From positions 62,001-126,000 of the forward strand of contig CAVYVZ010000005.1 in the NCBI GenBank assembly GCA_963772065.1: 64,000 bases of DNA. Direction: 5' to 3'. Positions 42,802-52,179 of the stretch are shown in pieces. This DNA is from CAVYVZ01 sp963772065. GTDB lineage: Bacteria > Acidobacteriota > Vicinamibacteria > Vicinamibacterales > UBA2999. The notes under the pieces were generated by a model. That model worked only from the letters and a program-made list of their open reading frames with translations, ran no database searches and had not been told where the DNA came from. The position numbers were made by a program, and so were the translations under genes. Within the stretch, counting starts at the first letter, position 1; each line of letters starts with the position of its first letter.

Positions 42802-44586
42802 TCATCGAAAACAGGGGAATGCCGATGGACCGAACCGCCGCGTGGGCTGCCGTCGCGTGTCGACCAGCATCCGTCCATCGCTGCCTTCGATCTCTCTGTA
42901 GTGTGTGGTCAGGTATTCGCGAATGCGCGGATACCGCCTGAAGTCATCCAGCACACGGTTGTGCGTCGAGTAGGCGATCGGAACGGACTGGCGCTGGAGC
43001 AGCGCAAGCGATTGCGCTTCGTGCACCGGATCGGAACGCCACCCGTACTGCCAGTACAGATGGCCGCCTGCGATCGGCCGCTGAGCGTAGTAGCTCACAT
43101 GGAAGGGCGTCGACCCGGTCACGATCAAGCGATCGCCTGGCACAGTGCAATCGCGGAAATATCGGAACGCCGGGTTACCGTCATCCGGCGGCGATGCCAG
43201 CAACTGGGCAAGCGAAACGGGAAGCGAATCGATGGCGTCAGACGGACGGAAAAGTAGCGTCTCTCGCGCCCAGACGACGGCGGCGACGCTCGTGAGAAGC
43301 AGGACAGCGATCACAACCACGCGTCGTAGCCTGGTTCCCCCAGGCAGAAACCAAGCGCTCAACGCGGCAGTCACAGGCGCGGCGACAACCATGTATGACG
43401 GCTGCCGGAACAGTGCCGAGTCGACAACGACGAGAAACGCCCCCGCAAGGACCATTCGCCATGTGTCGGGCTGCAGCGTGTCGACGTGATGCCGGCTCCT
43501 CCATACCTGCCGTCCCGCGGACACCAGCAGGAGCGCCGGAATCAGCAGCGCCATCTGCTGCAACCACAGCTCGACGTTCTCGTGTGCCGGAACACGCCAT
43601 CGCATGTCCCGCAGCTGCTCCCACTTGAACCCGACGCCATCCCTGATATACGGGTCGAGCTGGAACAGCCGCCTGTCATAAACGTTCGACACTTCGTACT
43701 GCCACCGACCGATGGTGTCCCGCTCATCGAGCAGGCGCAGACCGAGCTCACGCTCCAGCTGATGACGCCGTTCCTCGTTCACGTCGTCGGCCCAGAAGAA
43801 GCGCACCACGGCCCGCCTGTCCTCCGGTAGCGGCGCCGGCTGCAGAGCCTGAACCGGATTCAGATCGAGCAACGATGCGTAGACGGCAGAACTGCGAGGT
43901 TCGTCGTACCGCCCCGCCCGGTTCCTCGCGTACTCCACAAGGCCTTCGTTCCTCTGAACGACGACGGCCCACGGCGTGACGACGATGATTACCGCGAGCG
44001 CGTACGCCACACAGTCGCGGACGATGGACCGGACGCGTCTCGATGCCGGAACCGGCACACGCGCGAGCGCACACGCCAGCACCGACGCAAATCCGATGTA
44101 CACGCCGTAGTCGTGCCGGAACAGGAATGCGAACGCGGATACCGCGCCGAGGCCGGCCGCGCGGCGCACGCCCGGCGCGTCCATGTACCGCCAGGCGAGC
44201 CAGATCGTCAGAGGGAAGAAGAACAGCTTGGAGTAGTGATAGGTCGGCGTATTGGCGAGGATGACGAGCGCGAGCGCCATCATCACGACCGATGCACCGA
44301 TGGACTGCGAGAGGCGAAGTCCCAGATGGAACGAGATCACCACGCCGGCCACGATGAAGATCCACTGAAGCAGGAACTCCCCGATCAGGCGGTAGCCCAC
44401 GAGCAGCTGCGCGCCCGCTGAAACATAGGCCGCCAGCGGCGCACCCCATTCGAAGAAGTCGCGATAGGGGTGATCGCCGGCGAGCAGCGCCGTCGCCTCT
44501 GTCAGGAGGTTCACGTTCGAATCGTAGATTTGGCGGCCGACGGTGGCGACGAGGACTACGGCCGTGAGGTACTCCGACGAGCGCAA
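42802..44586 (-). CDS. Polytopic membrane protein, GT-C-like, ends in PCFR
   Basis: A 594-residue protein from TTG 44586. TEATALLAGDHPYRDFFEWGAPL after the first helix, YHYSKLFFFPLTIWLAW, FRHDYGVYIGF and a soluble C-terminal domain ending FPCFR. It is closest to the plus-strand gene at 63612 (EATALLAGDHPYRDFYEWG) and more distantly to 2737 and 14970. Comparison with 63612 suggests the true start is GTG 44620 (GTGA with the family A gene upstream) with a one-base shift near 44566-44570, which would complete the first helix (LAFLALVG then LTAVVLVATVG). As annotated, the first helix is shortened. Confidence 0.65.
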   Translation of the reverse strand: MRSSEYLTAVVLVATVGRQIYDSNVNLLTEATALLAGDHPYRDFFEWGAPLAAYVSAGAQLLVGYRLIGEFLLQWIFIVAGVVISFHLGLRLSQSIGASVVMMALALVILANTPTYHYSKLFFFPLTIWLAWRYMDAPGVRRAAGLGAVSAFAFLFRHDYGVYIGFASVLACALARVPVPASRRVRSIVRDCVAYALAVIIVVTPWAVVVQRNEGLVEYARNRAGRYDEPRSSAVYASLLDLNPVQALQPAPLPEDRRAVVRFFWADDVNEERRHQLERELGLRLLDERDTIGRWQYEVSNVYDRRLFQLDPYIRDGVGFKWEQLRDMRWRVPAHENVELWLQQMALLIPALLLVSAGRQVWRSRHHVDTLQPDTWRMVLAGAFLVVVDSALFRQPSYMVVAAPVTAALSAWFLPGGTRLRRVVVIAVLLLTSVAAVVWARETLLFRPSDAIDSLPVSLAQLLASPPDDGNPAFRYFRDCTVPGDRLIVTGSTPFHVSYYAQRPIAGGHLYWQYGWRSDPVHEAQSLALLQRQSVPIAYSTHNRVLDDFRRYPRIREYLTTHYREIEGSDGRMLVDTRRQPTRRFGPSAFPCFR

Positions 44587-44616
44587 GAAAGGCGAGGTGC
44601 GTGCCGCGGCGAAGAC

Positions 44617-46212
44617 TCACCACGCTTCCTCGAAGTAGCGCTTCCAGCGTGCGCCGGCCCTGGTGAGCCTCTTGCGCGCACGACGGCCGAACGAATCAAG
44701 ACGCTTTCGCGCCCGGACCCATGTGGAGCGCTCTCGAAGCCGCTCGCCGACGGTCACGGGCAGCACGCCGGCCAGGAGCAGCGGTCGCACGAGGTGCCTC
44801 CACGCTGGCGCGTGGTCGGGACGGGGCGCGGGTGCGGTGCCAAGACGGACGACGGTGTCCGCGAAAATCGGAGTCGCTGGCTGCCCGATCCCATGAGGAC
44901 GGACAAACGACGCCACGAAGCGGTCGATCTCCGCGCGCGTGGCCTTCGGATCGCGCAGGCACTCGCTGAGGTGCTGAACGTGCTGATCGACGGTCGACGC
45001 GATCCTCAGGAAGCCGCCGTTCTCGGGCAGCAGGTGGCGGAAGTGAATCGTGCCTTCCTGTGTTCCAGCGAACTCCGGGGCGAGGAGCGAGCAGACTGGG
45101 CGACCCACGATCGCCGCCTCGATCATCGCGCTCGTGTTGATCCCGACGACCGCGGCGCCGTGATACAGCGAGTCGAAGAAATCGTCGCGGTTCTCGGGGT
45201 GAACGGGGTTGTACCCGCGTCGCGGGAACACGCTGACACCGCGGAGGTCCGCAACCGGATCGTGCTCCCATTCGTGACAGTTATAGGGATGCGGCCGCAC
45301 GAGCACGTTCATCGCGCGCAGCGTCGGATCTGCGCTCGTCCGCAGCGCGTCGATCCAGCGGCGCACGAACGCCACCTCGGCCCGGGACTCCGAGATGAAG
45401 CTCGAGGACCCGGTGAACAGCAGGAACGGACTGCTATCCGGGAGCCCGACTCGCCGGCAGAATGCCTCGCGGTCGCGCGTCACGCTCTTTTCGAACCACC
45501 GGTCGAACAGCTGGGCGCCCGTGACGGCCGTCTTCTCGGCGGGAATGTAGTGATACTCCTCCGCCTCGCGCCGCTGGGCCTCGTTCCACACGATCACGAG
45601 ATCCGGCTCGATCCGGAGGAGCCCCTTGTTCGTGAGGTTGTCCCAGCTCGCGACGCAGACGGCGGTGCGGATGCCGCGCGCGCGGGCGGCTTTGATCCAG
45701 TCCACCTGCTCCGATGCTGCGGCCACGAGCGGCGACACGAGGAGGACGTCGGGCGCCTGGGCGCGCAGGAACTCGGCGATCGGCTCGCAGACGGGAATGG
45801 CGCGTTCGGCGGCCATCAACGCGCGTTCGACGCCGCGAACCGTGCCGGCGCCGAGCCGCGGAATCGCGTCGAGCCAGTGATATGCCCGAGGAAGCACCTT
45901 CCGCTTCATCCGCGCGCGCAGCGCCGGCGCCGCGGCAAACGCCGGGTGCAGGAACCGGACGAAGTCCATCGTCGCGCGCACGCTGTGCGCGACGTCGCTC
46001 CAGATGCCGCCGCTTTCCGGGACGACGCCCAGCACGACGACTCGATCCTCGTACGCCTGAAGCCCCTCGATCCCGACCGGCTTCTTGGACCGCTGATTGT
46101 TGACGGCAATCGCCACCGCATGACCCCGCGCGGCCAGCTCCTCGATCGCCGAGTCGTAGAAGCGCAGGTACTCGGGCGAGTCCATGAGAAACAGGATCTT
46201 CAGCGGCTTCAT
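44617..46212 (-). CDS. Family A GT-B-like glycosyltransferase
   Basis: A 531-residue stand-alone family A protein: LKILFLMDSPEYLRFYDSAIEEL, SPLVAAASEQVDWIKAARARG, CVASWDNLTNKGLL, VIVWNEAQRREAEEYH, VTGAQLFDRWF, RPHPYNCHEW, DDFFDSLYHGAAVVGINTSAMIEAAIVGRPV, GTIHFRHLL. The C-terminal 70 residues are basic and helical (RERSTWVRARKRLDSFGRRARKR). The usual TPL is SPL here. ATG at 46212 gives ATGA with the frameshifted family A gene upstream, so two family A genes stand in tandem. Confidence 0.65.
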   Translation of the reverse strand: MKPLKILFLMDSPEYLRFYDSAIEELAARGHAVAIAVNNQRSKKPVGIEGLQAYEDRVVVLGVVPESGGIWSDVAHSVRATMDFVRFLHPAFAAAPALRARMKRKVLPRAYHWLDAIPRLGAGTVRGVERALMAAERAIPVCEPIAEFLRAQAPDVLLVSPLVAAASEQVDWIKAARARGIRTAVCVASWDNLTNKGLLRIEPDLVIVWNEAQRREAEEYHYIPAEKTAVTGAQLFDRWFEKSVTRDREAFCRRVGLPDSSPFLLFTGSSSFISESRAEVAFVRRWIDALRTSADPTLRAMNVLVRPHPYNCHEWEHDPVADLRGVSVFPRRGYNPVHPENRDDFFDSLYHGAAVVGINTSAMIEAAIVGRPVCSLLAPEFAGTQEGTIHFRHLLPENGGFLRIASTVDQHVQHLSECLRDPKATRAEIDRFVASFVRPHGIGQPATPIFADTVVRLGTAPAPRPDHAPAWRHLVRPLLLAGVLPVTVGERLRERSTWVRARKRLDSFGRRARKRLTRAGARWKRYFEEAW

Positions 46213-47694
46213 GCTCTTCGCAACGCGGCGGCGCCGGGGGCCGACGCCAGATTGAGCACGAGATGCAGCGCGCGCTGCACGGCCCGAACGTGCGCCGGGC
46301 GCCTGCGTGCAGGCGTTCGCAGCGTTCCCTGTTCCTCGATCGCCCGCACCACGCGCGGCGTCGCCGGTTCATCGAGACCGTACGGTCGCACGAACGACTG
46401 GATGAAGCCGCGCACGCGCTCCCGGTCGGCCTCGGCCGAGTCGAACGACCGATCGAGTTGGGTGACATGCTGCTCGAGGGTGTCCGCCAGTTGAAGCAGG
46501 CCGCCCCGCTCGAGGTGCCGAAAGTGCAAGGTGCCTTCCTGCGTTCCGGCGAGCTCGGGAACGCGGAACGAGTACACCAGCCGCCCGACAATGCCCGATT
46601 CGATGAGCGCGCTCGTGTTGACGCCGACCACCGTGTGCGCGTGATACATCGAGTCGAAATAGTCGCTCCGCGCGTCAAGGCCGATTGGATTCGCACCCGC
46701 TCGGGGCCAGATCACGACGTCGCCGAAGGCCGACAGGTCCACGTCGGCCCACTGCGCGGCATTCTGCGGATGCGGCCGCACCAGAATGCCCGCCGTTCGA
46801 AGCATGGCGCGGCCGCTCGCGCGGATCGCGTCGATCCAGCGGCGCACGACGTCGACCTCCTGGGGAGCGATGAACGGCGACGAGCACAGATACAGCAGGT
46901 AGGGACGCGCCGCAGGCAGGCCGACGCGCCCGCAGAACGCCTCCCGGTCCGTCGACGGACGCGAGGCGAACCAATGATCGTAGGCCTGGGCTCCGGTGAC
47001 CACGACCTGTTCGTGCCGCGCACCGTGCAACTCTGCAGCCTCGGCACGCTGCAGCTCGTTCCACACGAGAATCCGGTCGGGCATCTCATGGATCAGACCC
47101 TTGGTCGTCAGGTGGTCCCAGCTGCCAACACCGAGCACGCTGCCGATGCCGCGGGCCCGCGCGCAGCGCACGTAGTCGACCTGTCTCGAGCCGAAGTACA
47201 GGAGCGGCGTGATCACAAGGAGATCCGGCCGCCACCGGTCGAACAGCGCCTCGACTTCGCCCCGCACGGGAATGACATCCTCGAGAAAGCGGAAGATCGT
47301 GGTGAGCATACGCAGGCCGGTGCCCGACCGAAGCACCGGCAAATCCGTGAACCAGACGACCGGCGCCGGCGCCTGCTTGCGCCCGCGAGCCCGGAGCTTC
47401 GGCGAGTCCGCAAAGGTCGGTGACAGATAACGCCAGTAGTTGAGCGCTTCACGAACCGTGGTTGCGAACGCGTACCACGGATCGCGCTTCGACGCCGTGG
47501 ATCGTCTCCGACGTGAAAGCGTCGGGAAAGCGAGCTGTGAGCCGCTCCAGGATCGGCGTCCCATCGGTGACGCCACCGGATGCCCGACGATCGGTCACCA
47601 GGTGGATCGTGTGTCCGCGCTCGGCGAGCAGTGCCAGCGTCGACTCGAAGTTCCTCAGGAAACCGAGGTGACTGATTGCAAAGAGGATGCGCAT
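46209..47694 (-). pseudogene. Family A GT-B-like glycosyltransferase with one frameshift near its start
   Basis: The first 68 codons (from ATG 47694) read ILFAISHLGFLRNFESTLALL and GHTIHLVTD in one frame. The remainder continues in another: RDPWYAFATTVREALNYWRYL, TPLLYFGSRQVDYVRCARARG, SWDHLTTKGLI, ILVWNELQRAEAAELHG, VTGAQAYDHWF, RPHPQNAAQW, DYFDSMYHAHTVVGVNTSALIESGI, GTLHFRHL. The change lies near 47488-47500 and fits one surplus base; total length is 495 codons plus one. A truncated start codon in the second frame exists but would drop the N-terminal Rossmann-like strand. It heads this stretch after a 115 bp gap. Confidence 0.68.
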
Positions 47695-47809
47695 CAGCAG
47701 GCCGGTAAAGAGGCGTACACACGCCCGTCCTCTCGGTTACATGACCGCCGACACAACGCCTTCGCTCCGGTTTCACGTAACACTACCATCACCGTTCGAG
47801 GACTTCGCG
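47695..47809 (-). promoter_or_regulatory. 115 bp intergenic gap, possible promoter for the genes at 47694 and below
   Basis: One of the few gaps in the chain, between the stop of the TylF-like gene (47810) and the ATG at 47694. It is somewhat less GC-rich in its middle, but I find no convincing -10/-35 pair and no strong hairpin. A promoter is plausible only because both neighbours would otherwise be tightly coupled. Confidence 0.25.
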
Positions 47810-48820
47810 TCACGGTGCAAGCGTCGACAGCGCGGCAACAGGCGTGCTGCGCTTGACCAGAACGGCCTGCTCCGCCTGCAGCCTCCACGTCTGAAACGCC
47901 GGCATCCGCGCGAGGTATTCGCTCGCCGCGCGGCTCACGCCGGGACAGGTCGATGCTTCGTAGTCGTCCAACACCATGATTCCCCCCTCGGCGAGCCTTG
48001 GCCCGAAGTACTCGAGGCACTCGAGGGTTGGCCGATACAGATCGACATCGAGGTGGACGAGCCCGTACTGCCTGTCCGGCCAGCTGCGCACGACCGACGC
48101 GGCGTCTCCTTTGTGAACGTGCACGCGCGGAAATCCGGCGAGATACTCGCGGACGTCTTCGTCGCTGACGGTGCGAAACTTGCCTCGCTGCAGTTCGGGA
48201 TCGTGTTCCGTGAACGTCGAGTCGAGGTGCCCTTCGAAGGTATCGACGACGTGGAGCTCGCGTTCCGTACCGGCAAAGGTCTTGAGCGCCTGGGCGAGCA
48301 GCGCCGCCGACCCGCCGCGGAAGGTTCCGATTTCGACCGCGGGAAGATCCAGGTGCGCCGTGTTGCCGGCCGCCTGCCACAACGTGAACAGCCGGTCGTA
48401 CCCGAGCATCGTGCGCCTGGTTGCGACCAGCGGCTGAGCGACCTCCATGAATCGAGCATCGAGCGTCACGTCGAACGCGGCGCCGAGTCGGGCCAGCCGT
48501 CCGAGCAACCCCTTGAAATCGCGTGCCGCGCCCTTCTCGCTTCGCCTGGCCCGCTTGATCGTTCGGCCGAGGCCGTGCAGCATCGTCTCGATCTTCGCGA
48601 GCGAGTCGCCGCGGTGCGAGGCGTCGGCGCCTTCCGCCTCAGCGCGGGCCTCGAGCCGCGTACCGAGGCCAGCGAGCTGCTGCTCCAACCGCGTCATCCG
48701 GTCCGCCAGCGCCTCGAGCGCCGCCGCGTGCGTGTGGAGCGCCTCGAGCTGCGCGGCCGCGCTCGATTCAAGACGCGCGAGCCGTTCGCGTGTTTCCCGC
48801 CCGCTCGTCCACGGTCTCAC
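47810..48820 (-). CDS. TylF/MycF-like SAM-dependent O-methyltransferase with coiled-coil N-terminus
   Basis: A 336-residue protein. Residues about 10-90 form a heptad-rich coiled coil (LARLESSAAAQLEALHTHAAALEALADRM). The TylF-like domain follows: MLGYDRLFTLWQAAG, VEIGTFRGGSAALLAQAL (SAM glycine loop), LHVVDTFEGHLDSTFTEHDP, VHKGDAASVVRSW, GLVHLDVDLYRPTLECLEYF and MVLDDYEASTCPGV, whose acidic residues hold the divalent metal. GTG at 48820 overlaps the fusion gene stop (GTGA). Related to the protein at 55845. It likely methylates a sugar hydroxyl. Confidence 0.82.
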   Translation of the reverse strand: MRPWTSGRETRERLARLESSAAAQLEALHTHAAALEALADRMTRLEQQLAGLGTRLEARAEAEGADASHRGDSLAKIETMLHGLGRTIKRARRSEKGAARDFKGLLGRLARLGAAFDVTLDARFMEVAQPLVATRRTMLGYDRLFTLWQAAGNTAHLDLPAVEIGTFRGGSAALLAQALKTFAGTERELHVVDTFEGHLDSTFTEHDPELQRGKFRTVSDEDVREYLAGFPRVHVHKGDAASVVRSWPDRQYGLVHLDVDLYRPTLECLEYFGPRLAEGGIMVLDDYEASTCPGVSRAASEYLARMPAFQTWRLQAEQAVLVKRSTPVAALSTLAP

Positions 48821-51228
48821 GCGTATACCTTCGTCGGCACTCGTACCCCCTTGAAACGACGCGTCCGTTCCACCGTCAGCGTCCCCCACGCGGCGGAGGC
48901 GCCCGCCACCTCCAGACATGCGAGCTGGTCTGCCGGCAGCCGTTCGCTGTGATAGGTCATCGCGGGCGTCCCGCAGAACGCGGCGAGAATGGCGAGATCG
49001 CCGTAGCCGCCGACGAACGCTCGTGCCTGGGCCAGCGCCGCGGTCTGGACCTCGAGGCGACCCGCATCCGCCGTGAATGCATCCAGCCGCTGCAGGCGGC
49101 TCGAGGCCCCGCTCGGGAGATCGATCGACGGCGACGCGTCGACGACGACGACGTCGTGCTCCGCCGCAACCCGTCCAAGCATGTCGGTCAAGAAACGCTG
49201 GTTGTCCGCGCTCGCGGGGAGAACGGGCGTAAAGGCGGCGCCGACGGCCACGAACGACTTCGGAAGTCGATCGATGCTCTTCCGTGCAGAGTCCAGGCGC
49301 TCGTGCCGCAGGATGCGCCCGAGCTCCGCCAGATTCTGGTCCTTTTGAAGCCGGCGCAGCACTCGGAACAGCGACAACGGGTGCAGCACCTGGTAGTCGG
49401 ACAAGTCGAACGCGCGCGCGGCGCGCTCGACGATCTCACGATCGAACGGCGACATGACCGCCTGTTTCGGATCCTGCTCGCTTTGCGGAACGGTCCGATG
49501 CATCCACCGCTCGAGCTCCGACCGGGAGAACAGGCTCTGTGCGTCCAGGAACCGCGGCGCGAGCGACCCGTACCATTCGCTCATCCCGCCATGGGAAATG
49601 ACGATCATCCGCTCCGTGCGAAGGCCGTAGGTCGCCGACGCCCACCGCACGAACGGAACCCAGTAGAGCAGCTCGTTCCCCATGGAGTCGACCCAGGGAC
49701 CGACGAATATGGGCGCCGTTCCCTGCTGGATTTCCTCGAGCGCGATCTTCACCGGGCGGAGCGACATCGAGGTGCCGACCACCGACGCGTCCTCTGTCGC
49801 GACGTGGCTGGCGCGCCGGCGCTGCATCGCCGCATGGAGCATCCGTCGCAGCGGATGGTGCCAAAGCGGCGTGGTGACCCTCGGACGCTCGATCGCAACC
49901 GCACGCTCGATCTCATCGGTGAGGATCGGCGACACGGGCCGGCTGATGCCGTGGGGGCGCAGGAACTGCTCCGCGAACGAGCGGCTCCGTTCGGATACTC
50001 TCGGCTCGCCGCGCAGAATCGGCGACAGCTGCCGATGATGTTCCGCGAAATCGGTCGCGATCGTCGCAAGGCCGCCGTACGCTTCGACGAGGTAATGGAA
50101 GTGCATCGTCCCGACCTGACCCTCGTCGAACCCCGGAATCACGAGCGTATGGACGGGCCTGCCGACGATGGCCGCCTCGAGCATCGCGCTCGTGTTCAGG
50201 CCAACGGCGGCGTGCGCGTGGTGCAGCGAGTCGAAGAGTTCCTGATCAGCGCCCCGGCTGGCGTCCAGCGACACACCGACACGCTCGAGATCGGAGAAGT
50301 CGAGGGAGATCCAGGAGCTCCTGAGCGCCGGGTGAGGTCGTATCAGAATGTTGCACGTGCGCAGGGCTTCGTCATCGGACGCACGAAACGACTCCGCCCA
50401 TCGGCGCACCAGCTCCATCTCATTGGGGCCGGTCAGCTGCGACGATCCGAGATAGAGCACCATCGGCCGCGCCGGATCGAGTTCGAACTGGCTCAGAAAG
50501 TCCGCTCGCGTGGTCGACGCGGTGCTGCCGAAAAAATCGTCGAATCGCGCCGCGCCGGTGACGAAGACCCGATCCGCCGGGCAGCCGTGCAGCTCGATGG
50601 CCTCGCGCCGCTGTATGTCGTTCCACACGAGGACCCGATCCGGGTGAATCCGCATCAGCCCCTTGTTGGTGAGGTTGTCCCAGCTGAAGGGAATGAAGAC
50701 GACGGGTATGCCCAGCCGGTGCGCGGCCTTGACGTAGTCGGTCTGGTACGACTCGAACGTCACGAGCGGCGTCACCAGGACGAGATCGGGACGCTCCTCC
50801 CGCAAGAACGCCTCGAACCCAGGATCGGCGGGGACCAGGTCCTCACAGCGCGCGAGGACCCACGACGCGAACCTCCACTGGCGCTTGATCCACGGATGAC
50901 GCTCGCACAGCAGGACGAACTCCGTCGGCGCGATCTCGTACGCGCGGCGCACCAGCCTCGTGGCCTGCGCAAAACGCGGATCGAAGTATCGGAGATAGTC
51001 GCGGGCGCCGCGGAGGAGGTCGACAAGATCACGCCACCCGTCTATCCGCTGCGTGGGGTTCACCCGGGCGGAAATGCGTTCGTGTTCGACGGATTTCGGA
51101 AGCTCGAAGCTTCCCTTGCGTAGACGGCCCGTCAAGCGCACGTCGTGGCCACGTTCCGCCAGCGCCACGATCGTATGGTCGAAATTGCGGATCCGACTCG
51201 TGGCGCCGACCAGGAAGAGCATTCTCAT
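48817..51228 (-). CDS. Family A - family B fusion, second copy
   Basis: An 803-residue protein. Residues 1-445 are family A (LFLVGATSRIRNFDHTIVAL, TPLVTFESYQTDYVKAAHR, SWDNLTNKGLM at 182, RPHP at 297, LFDSLHHAHAAVGLNTSAMLEAAIVG, GTMHFHYL). Residues about 505-800 are family B with a divergent signature FVGPWVDSMGNELLYW, then SHGGMSEWYG, VLHPLSLFRVLR and FVGGYGDLAILAAFCG. The family B half has lost several residues common elsewhere (SExGFE is SMGNE; TYGG is GYGD), so it may differ in specificity or be inactive. Its family A half is closest to the inverted gene at 28080. ATGA with the GT2 gene upstream. Confidence 0.65.
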   Translation of the reverse strand: MRMLFLVGATSRIRNFDHTIVALAERGHDVRLTGRLRKGSFELPKSVEHERISARVNPTQRIDGWRDLVDLLRGARDYLRYFDPRFAQATRLVRRAYEIAPTEFVLLCERHPWIKRQWRFASWVLARCEDLVPADPGFEAFLREERPDLVLVTPLVTFESYQTDYVKAAHRLGIPVVFIPFSWDNLTNKGLMRIHPDRVLVWNDIQRREAIELHGCPADRVFVTGAARFDDFFGSTASTTRADFLSQFELDPARPMVLYLGSSQLTGPNEMELVRRWAESFRASDDEALRTCNILIRPHPALRSSWISLDFSDLERVGVSLDASRGADQELFDSLHHAHAAVGLNTSAMLEAAIVGRPVHTLVIPGFDEGQVGTMHFHYLVEAYGGLATIATDFAEHHRQLSPILRGEPRVSERSRSFAEQFLRPHGISRPVSPILTDEIERAVAIERPRVTTPLWHHPLRRMLHAAMQRRRASHVATEDASVVGTSMSLRPVKIALEEIQQGTAPIFVGPWVDSMGNELLYWVPFVRWASATYGLRTERMIVISHGGMSEWYGSLAPRFLDAQSLFSRSELERWMHRTVPQSEQDPKQAVMSPFDREIVERAARAFDLSDYQVLHPLSLFRVLRRLQKDQNLAELGRILRHERLDSARKSIDRLPKSFVAVGAAFTPVLPASADNQRFLTDMLGRVAAEHDVVVVDASPSIDLPSGASSRLQRLDAFTADAGRLEVQTAALAQARAFVGGYGDLAILAAFCGTPAMTYHSERLPADQLACLEVAGASAAWGTLTVERTRRFKGVRVPTKVYA

Positions 51229-52179
51229 TCCGTGGCTCCCGCCAGGTCGGCGCGAGACGCATTCGACACCCAGCGGCCGAGCGCGGTTCGTGCGAGCGCC
51301 ACGCGCCACCGTGCGTCGTCCTTCAGGAGCTCCCGTTTCGTCGAGTACCAAAGCTGCGCAACCGCATACCATGCGCCGGCGAGACGACCGAACGAGGGAC
51401 GCCCGCGTCCGCGGAGAACGAGATCCCACAACATGATCCCGAAATGCTGCAGGTTGGCCGGCAGGTACGTATGGAGCGGGCTTCGCGTCGGAAAGAACAT
51501 CTGCCGCTGCCGCTTGTAGCTGAACGCGCCGGCCACTTCGCGATACCAGAGGACTTCCGGGACGTGCCTGAACTCACCAAGCAAGACGAGCTGGACGAGA
51601 ACTTGTCGGTCAGGCGCCAGGACGGGCCGGAAGACACCAGCCTGCGTCAGCGAGCAGGTGCGAAACAGTCCATAGATGCAGTTGCCCGCCGTCATCCGGC
51701 TCGCTGCGACCCGCAGCCGTTCGACCGGACCCGTCAGGCCCGCCGTATCGAACCCGCGCGTGATCAGCCGCCGGCGCGTGGGGAACACCCGCTGCATCTG
51801 CGGATACGCCAGCACGACCTCCGGGTGGTCGTCGAGCACCCCCGCGAGGACCTCGAGCCACCGCGGATGCCAGATATCGTGGTCGCTGACCCATGCGAAG
51901 TACCTCGCTGCCCGGATACAGCGCGCGGCTTCGCGCGAACGCCTTCTGCCAGTTGCCAATCATGCCGAGACGAACAGGATTCGCCTCGTAGGTGATTCGT
52001 GGGTCCAACGCCGCGTACGCGTCGACGATGGCTCGGACTTCAGGAGACGGGCGATCGTCGACGATCACGATCGCGAAGTCCCCGTAGGTCTGCGAGAGAA
52101 GCGACTCCAGCGTCCGTCCCAGAGTGTCCGCACGGTTGTAGGCGGGCATGCCGAAGACCGCGCGCGGACGGGCTGTCAT
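51225..52179 (-). pseudogene. Family 2 glycosyltransferase split by one surplus base
   Basis: From ATG 52179: VFGMPAYNRADTLGRTLESLLSQ, IVIVDDRPSPEVR, RLGMIGNWQKAF, ALYPGSE. At about 51900-51908 the frame changes, and the next one continues YFAWVSDHDIWHPRWLEVL, CIYGLFRTCSLTQAGVFRPVL and VPEVLWYREVAG to the stop at 51225. The paralogue at 56559 reads LYPRSEYFAWVSDHD without interruption, so a single extra G (GAGG for GAG) fully explains it. The break falls directly before the metal-binding DHD; if real, the enzyme is dead. Coupled by ATGA on both sides. Confidence 0.8.
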
